Shown here: positions 31,140 to 39,365 of the stretch, piece by piece
How positions within the stretch are numbered: the first letter of the stretch is position 1
Layout: every line of letters starts with the position of its first letter
From: Pseudomonas marginalis
Lineage (GTDB): Bacteria; Pseudomonadota; Gammaproteobacteria; Pseudomonadales; Pseudomonadaceae
Reading direction: 5' to 3'
DNA length: 64,000 nucleotides
NCBI RefSeq assembly: GCF_001645105.1
Contig: NZ_LKEG01000052.1
Coordinates: forward strand, 530,951 to 594,950
Notes under the pieces: generated by a model
What the model was told of the DNA's origin: nothing
What the model saw: only the letters and a program-made list of their open reading frames with translations
Database searches by the model: none
Position numbers and translations under genes: made by a program

Positions 31140-32480
31140 TCAGTCGCGCTTTTCAGCCCACAGGTCGTATTCGTCGGCGTCGGTCACGGTGCACCAGACC
31201 TTGTCGCCGGGCTTCAGGCCGCTGGCGTCGTCGATAAACACGTTACCGTCGATTTCCGGCGCGTCGAAGAAGCAACGGCCGACGGCGCCTTGCTCGTCGA
31301 CTTCATCGATCAACACTTCGATTTCCTTGCCGATACGCAGCTGTAGACGCGCCGAGCTGATGGCCTGCTGGTGCGCCATGAAGCGCTCCCAGCGGTCCTG
31401 CTTGACGTCGTCCGGCACCACGGCCAGGTCCAGCAGGTTGGCCGGTGCACCTTCGACCGGCGAGTACTGGAAGCAGCCGACGCGGTCCAGTTGGGCTTCG
31501 GTCAGCCAGTCCAGCAGGTACTGGAAGTCTTCTTCGGTTTCGCCGGGGAAGCCAACGATGAAGGTCGAACGGATGATCAGTTCCGGGCAGATCTCGCGCC
31601 AGTTCTTGATGCGCGCCAGGGTTTTGTCTTCGAAGGCCGGGCGTTTCATGGCCTTGAGCACCTTCGGGCTGGCGTGCTGGAACGGGATGTCCAGGTACGG
31701 CAGGATCTTGCCGGCGGCCATCAGCGGGATCAGTTCGTCCACGTGCGGGTACGGGTAAACGTAGTGCAGGCGCACCCACACACCCAGGCTGCTGAGGGCT
31801 TCGCACAGTTCGGTCATGCGGGTTTTCACCGGCGCGCCGTTCCAGAAACCGGTGCGATACTTCACATCGACGCCGTAGGCGCTGGTGTCCTGGGAGATCA
31901 CCAACAGCTCTTTGACGCCGGATTTGACCAGGCGCTGGGCCTCATCGAGCACGTCACCGACCGGACGGCTGACCAGCTTGCCGCGCATCGACGGGATGAT
32001 GCAGAAGCTGCAGCTGTGGTTGCAGCCTTCGGAAATCTTCAGGTACGCATAGTGGCGTGGGGTCAGCTTGATGCCTTGCGGCGGCACCAGGTCGATCAGC
32101 GGGTTGTGGTCCTGGCGCGGCGGCACTACGTCGTGCACGGCGTTGACCACCTGCTCGTACTGCTGCGGGCCGGTCACCGCCAGCACGCTCGGGTGCACGT
32201 TGCGGATAGCGCCTTCTTCCACGCCCATGCAGCCGGTCACGATGACCTTGCCGTTTTCCTTGATGGCTTCGCCGATCACTTCCAGGGACTCTGCCTTGGC
32301 CGAGTCGATGAAGCCGCAAGTGTTGACCACCACCACGTCGGCGTCCTGGTAGGTGGACACAACGTCATAGCCTTCCATACGCAGTTGCGTGAGGATGCGC
32401 TCGGAGTCGACCAGAGCCTTCGGGCAACCCAGGGAAACAAAGCCAACCTTGGGGTTGGCTTTTGCGATGGTGGTGGACAT
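31140..32480 (-). CDS. rimO: Ribosomal protein S12 methylthiotransferase
   Basis: This 446-residue radical-SAM enzyme has the N-terminal UPF0004 domain cysteines (VSLGCPKALVDSE, NTCGFIDSAKAES, VTGCMG), the radical-SAM cluster CNHSCSFCIIPSMRG and a C-terminal TRAM domain (IGKEIEVLIDEVDEQGAVGR). It methylthiolates Asp-89 of S12. The start MSTTIAKANPK is chosen; a 20-codon upstream extension is not family-like. Confidence 0.96.
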   Translation of the reverse strand: MSTTIAKANPKVGFVSLGCPKALVDSERILTQLRMEGYDVVSTYQDADVVVVNTCGFIDSAKAESLEVIGEAIKENGKVIVTGCMGVEEGAIRNVHPSVLAVTGPQQYEQVVNAVHDVVPPRQDHNPLIDLVPPQGIKLTPRHYAYLKISEGCNHSCSFCIIPSMRGKLVSRPVGDVLDEAQRLVKSGVKELLVISQDTSAYGVDVKYRTGFWNGAPVKTRMTELCEALSSLGVWVRLHYVYPYPHVDELIPLMAAGKILPYLDIPFQHASPKVLKAMKRPAFEDKTLARIKNWREICPELIIRSTFIVGFPGETEEDFQYLLDWLTEAQLDRVGCFQYSPVEGAPANLLDLAVVPDDVKQDRWERFMAHQQAISSARLQLRIGKEIEVLIDEVDEQGAVGRCFFDAPEIDGNVFIDDASGLKPGDKVWCTVTDADEYDLWAEKRD

Positions 32481-32610
32481 GTCTAACCTCGGTATTGAAT
32501 GACGCCGCCAGTCGTGCACGACAGGGCTGCGGATGGGCACTTGGTGTGCCTCTGATCAAAAAGTGCGCAATTCTAGCGACGGGCAGCGCACTTGACCAGC
32601 TTTATGCAGG

Positions 32611-32629
32611 GAAATGCGACGAGTGCTGC
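32611..32629 (+). repeat. Left copy of a 19-bp direct repeat flanking the toxin-antitoxin cassette
   Basis: GAAATGCGACGAGTGCTGC, identical to 33571-33589. It lies upstream of rimO and outside the antitoxin gene. Confidence 0.85.
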
Positions 32630-32661
32630 AGTGGGTCATTCGCACGACCCATACTCCGCTC

Positions 32662-32997
32662 TTAAACCCGGATGTCTTGCTCCGCGCGGTGCGAGACAAC
32701 TTTAGACATGCCTACACCTAACGCCTGAAGCACTTTCAGGAGGGTGGAGAGCTTAGGATCGCCGCCGACAGCGATGGATCTGTAGAGATTTGCTCTATTG
32801 AGCCCCGTGTTCTGCGACAAACTCAGCATGCCTCCACGCGCTTCCGCGACTCGACGGATAGCGACCAGGAAGGCGTCCTCACCCCCTTCCTCATCGATTT
32901 CCTCAAGTGCGACAGAAAGATATTCGAGGGCAAACGCTTCGTCGTCTCGAAGCATTTCAAGAACGCTATCCTCATGAGAACGAGTACGAGTGGTCAT
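32662..32997 (-). CDS. HigA/HigA-like antitoxin (addiction module antidote)
   Basis: This 111-residue protein has an N-terminal part (DEAFALEYLSVALEEIDEEG) typical of the antidote subfamily paired with RelE-type killers, and a C-terminal HTH (SLSQNTGLNRANLYRSIAVG, DPKLSTLLKVLQALGVG). It should bind its own promoter and neutralise the toxin encoded just upstream; the two genes overlap by 4 bases with toxin first. The module sits between two copies of a 19-bp repeat. Confidence 0.88.
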   Translation of the reverse strand: MTTRTRSHEDSVLEMLRDDEAFALEYLSVALEEIDEEGGEDAFLVAIRRVAEARGGMLSLSQNTGLNRANLYRSIAVGGDPKLSTLLKVLQALGVGMSKVVSHRAEQDIRV

Positions 32998-33317
32998 TGT
33001 TGCTGCACCTTGTAAGATTTCCAGAGAGCCTTGGCCTGATTGATGTCGTTCTGTTGTCTGGCCTTTGAGCCACCGCCCAATAGGAAAACAATTTTTCGAT
33101 CCTGAATTGCGTAATACACGCGAAACCCAGGTCCGAAGTCGAGCTTCATCTCAAAGACCCCATCACCCACCGGCTCGGTAATGCCAAAGTGCCCAAGGGC
33201 CGCTCGGTCCACTCTTGTGGTGATTCTTGCTTTCGAACGCGCGTCTTGCACGGTGTCTAGCCAGGCTTGGTAGATATCCACGCCATTGACGGATAGTACG
33301 TGTTTCACTTCGTACAT
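32994..33317 (-). CDS. RelE/ParE-superfamily toxin (addiction module killer)
   Basis: This 107-residue protein has KARITTRVDRAALGHFGITEPVG, VFEMKLDFGPGFRVYYAIQ and IVFLLGGGSKARQQNDINQAKALW, which define the HigB-like addiction-module killer group. Such toxins usually cut ribosome-bound mRNA; the residues expected for cleavage (basic and tyrosine positions near RVYYA) are present. It precedes and overlaps its antitoxin. Confidence 0.88.
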   Translation of the reverse strand: MYEVKHVLSVNGVDIYQAWLDTVQDARSKARITTRVDRAALGHFGITEPVGDGVFEMKLDFGPGFRVYYAIQDRKIVFLLGGGSKARQQNDINQAKALWKSYKVQQQ

Positions 33318-33729
33318 TCAGGACTGTACCTTAAAAGAGACAGGGCGATGATTGAGTTTCTATATCGACTGCGCGCGCCATGCAGGAGCACGATTTATTG
33401 ATCGGGTAAGCCAGCCGGGGAGTGCCCGCTTACGCCGCTAAGGCAGCACTACTGAGCCGGGCCAAAATATACGGCCGGCCGTAATGTGATCAATGCAGGC
33501 GAAAAGACTCCAAAATGCCCTGACCGCTATCAATGACAGCAGAAAACCGAACCCAAATCACGTCAACAGCGAAATGCGACGAGTGCTGCGCTATGCTTCG
33601 CGCCGTTGCGGGTAGGTAAAATCCTAAGGTCAACAAAACGTCTGTTACGAGAAGTAAAACAGCGCATGCTAGGGTCAGCTTAGATGCGTTGTTTATAAAA
33701 GACCTCAGGTCAAAGGGCAGGAGTGGTTG
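33318..33729. other. Region between the toxin-antitoxin cassette and kup
   Basis: About 410 bases without a gene. It includes the right copy of the 19-bp direct repeat and, right of it, the leader of kup. The part left of the repeat belongs to the inserted cassette by my reading. No clear -35/-10 pair was recognised for kup. Confidence 0.5.
33571..33589 (+). repeat. Right copy of the 19-bp direct repeat
   Basis: Identical to 32611-32629. The 941 bases between the copies contain only the toxin-antitoxin operon and its flanks. The arrangement resembles an insertion that duplicated its target, or a cassette recombined at a short site. Confidence 0.85.
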
Positions 33730-35631
33730 ATGGGTCAGGCAAGTAATCAGGCAGCAGGTGCCGAGCAGTCAAACGCCAAGCCGATTGGCATGCTGGTGGC
33801 AGCGGTCGGGGTGGTGTACGGCGATATCGGGACCAGCCCGCTCTACACCCTTAAAGAGGTGTTCAACGGCGGTTATGGGGTTCAGGTCAACCACGACGGT
33901 GTGCTGGGGATCCTGGCGCTGATCTTCTGGTCACTGATCTGGGTGGTCTCGATCAAATACATGCTGTTCGTACTGCGCGCCGATAACCAGGGTGAGGGCG
34001 GGATCATGGCCCTGACTGCACTGGCACGACGGGCAGCGGGGGAGCGCAAGAAGCTGCGCAGTTTCCTGGTGGTGTGTGGTCTGTGCGGCGCGGCGCTGTT
34101 CTACGGTGACAGCATGATCACCCCGGCGATTTCCGTGTTGTCCGCGGTTGAGGGCCTGGAGTTGGCCTTCGACGGCCTGGAAAAATGGGTCGTGCCCATC
34201 GCCCTGGTGGTACTGGTGGCGCTGTTCCTGATCCAGAAGCACGGCACCGACCACATCGGCAAGCTATTCGGGCCGGTGATGGTGACCTGGTTCCTAGTGC
34301 TGGGCGGCCTCGGTGTGTATGGGATCACCCTGCACCCTGAGGTGCTCAGTGCCATGAACCCGATGTGGGCCGTTCGATTCTTCGAGGCTCACCCTGGCAT
34401 CGGCGTGGCCATCCTCGGCGCGGTGGTGCTGGCGTTGACCGGTGCCGAAGCGTTGTACGCCGACATGGGCCACTTCGGCCGCAAACCCATCGCTCGGGCC
34501 TGGTTCATCTTGGTGCTGCCGGCGCTGGTGCTCAATTATTTCGGCCAGGGCGCGATGCTGCTCGGCGACCCTGAAGCCGCGCGCAACCCGTTCTACCTGC
34601 TGGCGCCGAGCTGGGCGCTGATCCCGCTGGTGGTGTTGTCCACCCTGGCGACGGTGATTGCCTCCCAGGCGGTCATCTCCGGCGCATTCTCGCTGACCCG
34701 CCAGGCGATCCAGCTGGGTTACATCCCGCGTATGCATATCCAGCACACCTCCAGTGCCGAGCAAGGCCAGATCTATATCGGCGCGGTGAACTGGTCGCTG
34801 ATGGTCGGCGTGATCCTGCTGGTGCTGGGCTTCGAGTCCTCCAACGCCCTGGCGTCGGCCTACGGCGTCGCGGTGACCGGCACCATGCTGATGACCACCA
34901 TCCTGGTGTCGGCGGTGATGCTGCTGCTGTGGAAATGGCCGCCGGTGCTGGCCGTGCCGGTTCTGGTCTGCTGCCTGTTGGTCGACGGGCTGTACTTTGC
35001 CGCCAATGTGCCGAAAATCATCCAGGGTGGCGCCTTCCCGGTATTGGCCGGGATCGTGTTGTTCGTGCTGATGACCACTTGGAAGCGCGGCAAGCAATTG
35101 CTGGTGGAGCGTCTCGACGAAGGTGGCCTGCCGCTGCCGATCTTCATCAGCAGTATCCGTGTGCAACCGCCTCATCGGGTGCAGGGCACCGCCGTGTTCC
35201 TCACCGCGCGCCCGGACGCCGTGCCTCACGCGTTGTTGCACAACCTGCTGCATAACCAGGTATTGCATGAGCAAGTGGTGCTGCTGACCGTGGTCTACGA
35301 AGACATTCCGCGCGTTCCGGCCGCGCGGCGGTTTGAAGTGGATGCCTATGGCGAAGGCTTCTTCCGCGTCATCCTGCACTTTGGTTTCACCGACGAGCCG
35401 GATGTGCCCCAAGCGCTGAAGTTGTGTCACCTCGATGAGCTGGACTTCAGCCCGATGCGCACCACTTACTTCCTGAGCCGCGAGACGGTCATCGCCTCGC
35501 GAATCAAGGGCATGGCCCGTTGGCGCGAAGCTTTATTTGCCTTCATGCTGAAGAACGCCAACGGCAACCTGCGCTTCTTCAAACTCCCGGTAAACCGCGT
35601 GATCGAGCTGGGTACCCAGGTCGAAATGTAG
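33730..35631 (+). CDS. kup: Potassium uptake protein Kup
   Basis: This 633-residue transporter has about twelve membrane segments and the Kup signature [18 protein letters not shown], then [33 protein letters not shown] and [15 protein letters not shown] [18 protein letters not shown], and a cytoplasmic C-terminus with [15 protein letters not shown] sequence. It imports K+ with protons. The ATG at 33730 follows CAGGAG; the adjacent TTG is not needed. Confidence 0.95.
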
Positions 35632-35758
35632 GCTTTTGCAGCACGGGAGCCGGCAATCGGCTCCCGCTTTCCTTTCTGAACCCTGTGCAATCCAGCGTTG
35701 TCGACTAGGCTCTAAGCACTGTTTGAATAGTGCCCACAGAACCCAGAAGAGGTGCGCC

Positions 35759-36865
35759 ATGAGTCAGCTGCTCGAACCCTACACCCTGCGCCAATTGACC
35801 CTGCTCAACCGCATCGCGGTTTCGCCCATGTGCCAATACTCAAGCGTCGATGGCCTGGCCAATGACTGGCACCTCGTCCACCTCGGCAGTCGTGCCGTCG
35901 GCGGCGCCGGGTTGATTTTCACCGAAGCCACCGCCGTGACCGCCGATGGCCGCATCACCGCCGAAGACCTCGGCCTGTGGAAAGATGAGCAGATCGAACC
36001 GCTGCAACGCATCACGCGTTTCATCGCGGCCCAAGGCGCGGTGGCCGGCATTCAACTGGCCCACGCCGGGCGCAAAGCCAGTACCCATCGGCCCTGGATC
36101 GGCAAGCACGGCAGCGTCAAGCCGGAAGACGGCGGCTGGGTGCCGGTAGGGCCATCGCCGATTGCCTTCGACCCTCAGCACACCCAACCCAAGCCTTTGG
36201 ACGAAGGGCAGATCCAGCAAGTGATCGCCGATTTTGTCGCCGCCGCCAAGCGTGCCCTGACCGCAGGTTTTGAAGTGGTGGAAATCCATGCGGCCCACGG
36301 TTACTTGCTGCATCAATTCCTCTCGCCCATCAGCAATCAGCGTCAGGACCAGTACGGTGGCTCGTTTGAAAACCGCATCCGGCTGGTGTTGCAAGTGACC
36401 CAAGCCGTGCGCGAAGTCTGGCCCCAGGAACTGCCGCTGTTTGTGCGGGTGTCGGCTACCGACTGGGTGGAGGATGGCTGGAACCCGGATGAAACCGTGG
36501 AGCTGGCACGTCGCCTGAAGGACCTGGGGGTCGACCTGATCGATGTCTCGTCCGGGGGCACGGCCGCCAACGCCGAGATCCCCACCGGCCCCGGCTACCA
36601 GACCCGCTTCGCCGAGCGCGTGCGCAAAGAGTCGGGGATGGCCACCGGCACCGTGGGCATGATCACCGAACCCGCCCAGGCCGAGCACATCCTGCGCACC
36701 TGTCAGGCCGACATCATCTTCCTCGCCCGTGAGCTGCTGCGTGATCCGTACTGGCCGCTGCATGCCGATGATGACCTGGGCGGGCGCAAGGCCACCTGGC
36801 CTGCGCAGTATCAGCGCGCCACCCATCGTGACCAGCCGATCCATGAGTCTGACTTGAGGGATTGA
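35759..36865 (+). CDS. Old Yellow Enzyme family ene-reductase (YqjM/XenA-like)
   Basis: This 368-residue FMN enzyme has IAVSPMCQYSSVDGLANDWH (the Cys of the thermophilic/YqjM-like class), IQLAHAGRKAS, EIHAAHGYLLHQFLSPISNQRQD (the H-x-x-H pair that binds substrate) and ADIIFLARELLRDP. It reduces activated C=C bonds and possibly nitro compounds using NAD(P)H. It stands as a single gene with its own terminator. Confidence 0.9.
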   Translation: MSQLLEPYTLRQLTLLNRIAVSPMCQYSSVDGLANDWHLVHLGSRAVGGAGLIFTEATAVTADGRITAEDLGLWKDEQIEPLQRITRFIAAQGAVAGIQLAHAGRKASTHRPWIGKHGSVKPEDGGWVPVGPSPIAFDPQHTQPKPLDEGQIQQVIADFVAAAKRALTAGFEVVEIHAAHGYLLHQFLSPISNQRQDQYGGSFENRIRLVLQVTQAVREVWPQELPLFVRVSATDWVEDGWNPDETVELARRLKDLGVDLIDVSSGGTAANAEIPTGPGYQTRFAERVRKESGMATGTVGMITEPAQAEHILRTCQADIIFLARELLRDPYWPLHADDDLGGRKATWPAQYQRATHRDQPIHESDLRD

Positions 36866-36887
36866 GCCGCTGCGCGCGTCACCAGAG

Positions 36888-36913
36888 CCCACCCTGACCC
36901 GGTGGGTTTTTTT
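36888..36913 (+). terminator. Intrinsic terminator of the ene-reductase gene
   Basis: CCCACC-CTGACCC-GGTGGG followed by seven T. Confidence 0.93.
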
Positions 36914-37136
36914 ACGGCTGTAGCGTGGGAAATGGCTGTAGGTCTTTGTTACCACGATACTTTTTTAAGTGAATACTCTAAAAAAATCCCACAAATTTCG
37001 AGATCGTTTCTACGCTTAGGGTAAAGCTGACTCCTGGCCCAGGAAGTCAGTCGGTTTGCTCACTGAGGCATTGCGCTTCATGGGAGGCGGGTAATGGGCA
37101 ACAGGAGTTTTTGATGGATATCAGGAGAAGCAGTCC

Positions 37137-37322
37137 ATGGCCAAGTCCTATGGTGTAGCGGGTGTGGTGGTGTGTTTTCTGACGCGCAGGGTGTCTTTAC
37201 GGGGGCGAAGGTTGAGTTCGGATGAAGTGGAATTGCTGGCGCAGTACCGCGCCCTGACCGAGAACGATCAGGTGGCAATGCGGTATCTGATTGGGGCGAT
37301 GAAGAGTGTGTCGCGGTTCTGA
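37137..37322 (+). CDS. Small hypothetical protein
   Basis: This 61-residue basic protein has a hydrophobic N-terminus (GVAGVVVCFLTRR) and a helical, more acidic C-terminus (SSDEVELLAQYRALTENDQV) with a final RYLIGAM segment. AGGAG lies 11 bases before the ATG. The C-terminal pattern resembles the helical tails of small DNA-binding or dimerising proteins, but I cannot assign it. The 270 bases upstream hold only the preceding terminator and AT-rich sequence that may include its promoter. Confidence 0.55.
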   Translation: MAKSYGVAGVVVCFLTRRVSLRGRRLSSDEVELLAQYRALTENDQVAMRYLIGAMKSVSRF

Positions 37323-37338
37323 TGCCTGCCTTTGAGCC

Positions 37339-37369
37339 CTGTGGGAGCGGCGGTGCGCCGCTCCCACAG
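37339..37369. repeat. REP-like palindrome
   Basis: CTGTGGGAGCGGCG-GTG-CGCCGCTCCCACAG, a 14-bp perfect inverted repeat between the convergent small gene and opgD. It belongs to the GTGGGAGC family of interspersed repeats and may end transcription of both genes. Confidence 0.8.
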
Positions 37370-37375
37370 TTGGCA

Positions 37376-39001
37376 TCATGTGTATTTACGCGCCTCGGGT
37401 GCCGGCGGGAAATACTGATACAGCCAGGTTTCACTCAAGGTGCGGTCTTGCGTGCGGATAAACAGGCGCAGTTCCACCGGTTCCACGCTGTCGCTGGTCG
37501 GGTACCAGTCAAACAGGATGCGGTAGCCCTTGATGTTGTCGAGTACCAGCACGCTGAAGTCCTTCACTTCGCCGTGGGAACAGGTCACCACCGGCTCGAT
37601 CCCGGTGCCCGCTGGCAGGCGATCCAGGCCGCCCCCCTTGAAGTCCACGGCAAATCGGCGGGCCCAGACTTCCGGGTAGTGCTCACCCGGTGCCCAGCCT
37701 TCGGTAAAGCCGCCCATGCCGGAACGGGTGGCATCGACCTGTGCCAGCGGCGTGCTCACCGGTGGCAGCGCGCTCCAGTACAGCTTGTAGCCGTAGTTCA
37801 GCGAATCGCCGGCCGCCACGGGTTTTTTCGGGGTCCAGAAGGCCACGATGTTATCGAGGGTCTCGCCGGTGGTAGGAATTTCCAACAGGTCGATCGAGCC
37901 TTCGCCCCATGCGGTGGTCGGTTCGACCCACAGGCTCGGGCGCTTGCTGTACCAGTCCACCGTGTCCTGGTAGCTGGCGAACTCATGGTCGGTCTGCACC
38001 AGGCCGAAGCCTTTCGGGTCTGTATCGGCAAACGCGTTGAATTGCAGCTTGGCCGGGTTATTCAGCGGACGGCAGATCCACTCGCCGTTACCGCGCCACA
38101 TCGCCAGGCGGTCCGAGTCGTGGATTTGCGGGTGGATGGTGTCGCACATGCGGCGCTCGTGGGTGCCGCAGCTGAACATGCTGGTCATCGGCGCGATGCC
38201 CAGTTGTTCGATGGTGGTGCGCGCATTGATATGGGCGTCGATGGCCATCACCACCTGGTTGGCCTGGCAATCGATGTCGAAGCGATAGGCGCCGGTCGCG
38301 CTGGGCGAGTCGAGCAGGGCGTAGACCACGAAGCGAGTGGCGTTCTTGTCCGGGGTTTCAAACCAGAACTGTGTGAAGTCGGGGAATTCTTCGCGTTTTT
38401 TCGCGTAAGTGTCGATGGCCAGGCCACGGGCCGACAGGCCGTACTGGCCGGTTGAATCCACCGCACGGAAGTAACTGGCGCCGAGGAATGACAGCACGTC
38501 ATGCCGGTCCAGTTCGGGTGCCTTGAACAGCTTGAAGCCGGAGAAACCGAGATCGCCGGTCAGTTGCTTAGTGTCGACCGTGGTTTTTTCATAATTGAAC
38601 AGCGAAGGGCGGAAATGCACCTCACGCGCTTCACGGGTCTTGGGGTCGACGCTGTGCATGCGCACCGGCGTCTTGAACCCCATGCCGACGTGGAAGAATT
38701 GCACGTCGAGTTGGCCGTTCAATTCCTTCCACAGCGAATGGTTGCCGTCGTAGCCGATGGCATTGAAATTCTGCGGGGTCATGGTCGCCAGGGTCGGCGG
38801 CAGCACCTGTCGGGTGTCTTTGTAAGCGGTTCCGGCGAGTTGTTTGGCCTGGGCCTTGAGCGACTCGAAATCGAACGCCACGGCCTTGCCATCGGCGGCA
38901 CGGTTCCCGGCCCAGGCCTGGGCGGCGAGCAGGCCGCTGGCGGATAAACCGGTGTAAGCCGCAATGGCCATGGACGCTTTGAGCAAATTCCTGCGGTGCA
39001 T
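37376..39001 (-). CDS. opgD: Glucan biosynthesis protein D
   Basis: This 541-residue periplasmic protein has a Tat signal (MHRRNLLKASMAIAAYTGLS), a catalytic beta-sandwich domain (YDGNHSLWKELNGQLDVQFF, GEWICRPLNNPAKLQ) and a C-terminal Ig-like domain (ILFDWYPTSDSVEPVELRLF). OpgD works with OpgG/OpgH in making periplasmic beta-glucans. It is alone here; opgGH are elsewhere. Confidence 0.93.
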   Translation of the reverse strand: MHRRNLLKASMAIAAYTGLSASGLLAAQAWAGNRAADGKAVAFDFESLKAQAKQLAGTAYKDTRQVLPPTLATMTPQNFNAIGYDGNHSLWKELNGQLDVQFFHVGMGFKTPVRMHSVDPKTREAREVHFRPSLFNYEKTTVDTKQLTGDLGFSGFKLFKAPELDRHDVLSFLGASYFRAVDSTGQYGLSARGLAIDTYAKKREEFPDFTQFWFETPDKNATRFVVYALLDSPSATGAYRFDIDCQANQVVMAIDAHINARTTIEQLGIAPMTSMFSCGTHERRMCDTIHPQIHDSDRLAMWRGNGEWICRPLNNPAKLQFNAFADTDPKGFGLVQTDHEFASYQDTVDWYSKRPSLWVEPTTAWGEGSIDLLEIPTTGETLDNIVAFWTPKKPVAAGDSLNYGYKLYWSALPPVSTPLAQVDATRSGMGGFTEGWAPGEHYPEVWARRFAVDFKGGGLDRLPAGTGIEPVVTCSHGEVKDFSVLVLDNIKGYRILFDWYPTSDSVEPVELRLFIRTQDRTLSETWLYQYFPPAPEARKYT

Positions 39002-39221
39002 AGAGACAACCTGTCGTGAGCAAATCCCGCGCCGTTCCTGGCACGTGCTGGATCAGAAATTACGGTTCGGACATGCCTTCGGCCAAACGCAACGGACATT
39101 AAACAGACGCCGGATAGCTTAAGCGGTTCGATGACGTAGGAAAATTGATTGATAGCGGGGTGATGGCATTGCAAATGCGACAAGACATTTCCACAAGACC
39201 TTTGCAATTGTCAGGCAGCCC

Positions 39222-39355
39222 TGTAGTGAGCGGGCTTGCCCCGCGCTGGGCAGCGAAGCAGCCCCAAATCCAGGCGCCGCGAAATACCTGAAGGCATGCG
39301 GTGACCCGGTTAGGGCCGCTTCGCTGCCCAGCGCGGGGCAAGCCCGCTCACTACA
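39222..39355. repeat. REPIN: inverted pair of REP sequences
   Basis: A 38-base arm (39222-39259, starting TGTAGTGAGCGGGCTTGCCC) is exactly complementary to 39318-39355, with a 58-base spacer. Each arm is itself partly palindromic. This is the REPIN structure of P. fluorescens genomes, thought to be moved by RAYT transposases. It lies between opgD's upstream region and spdH. Confidence 0.9.
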
Positions 39356-39365
39356 AGTCCTCAGT

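Noticed and set aside
33318..33345. LexA-like site upstream of the toxin-antitoxin operon (CTGT...ACAG)
   Set aside because: The two half sites are 12 bases apart rather than 8, so it does not fit the consensus.
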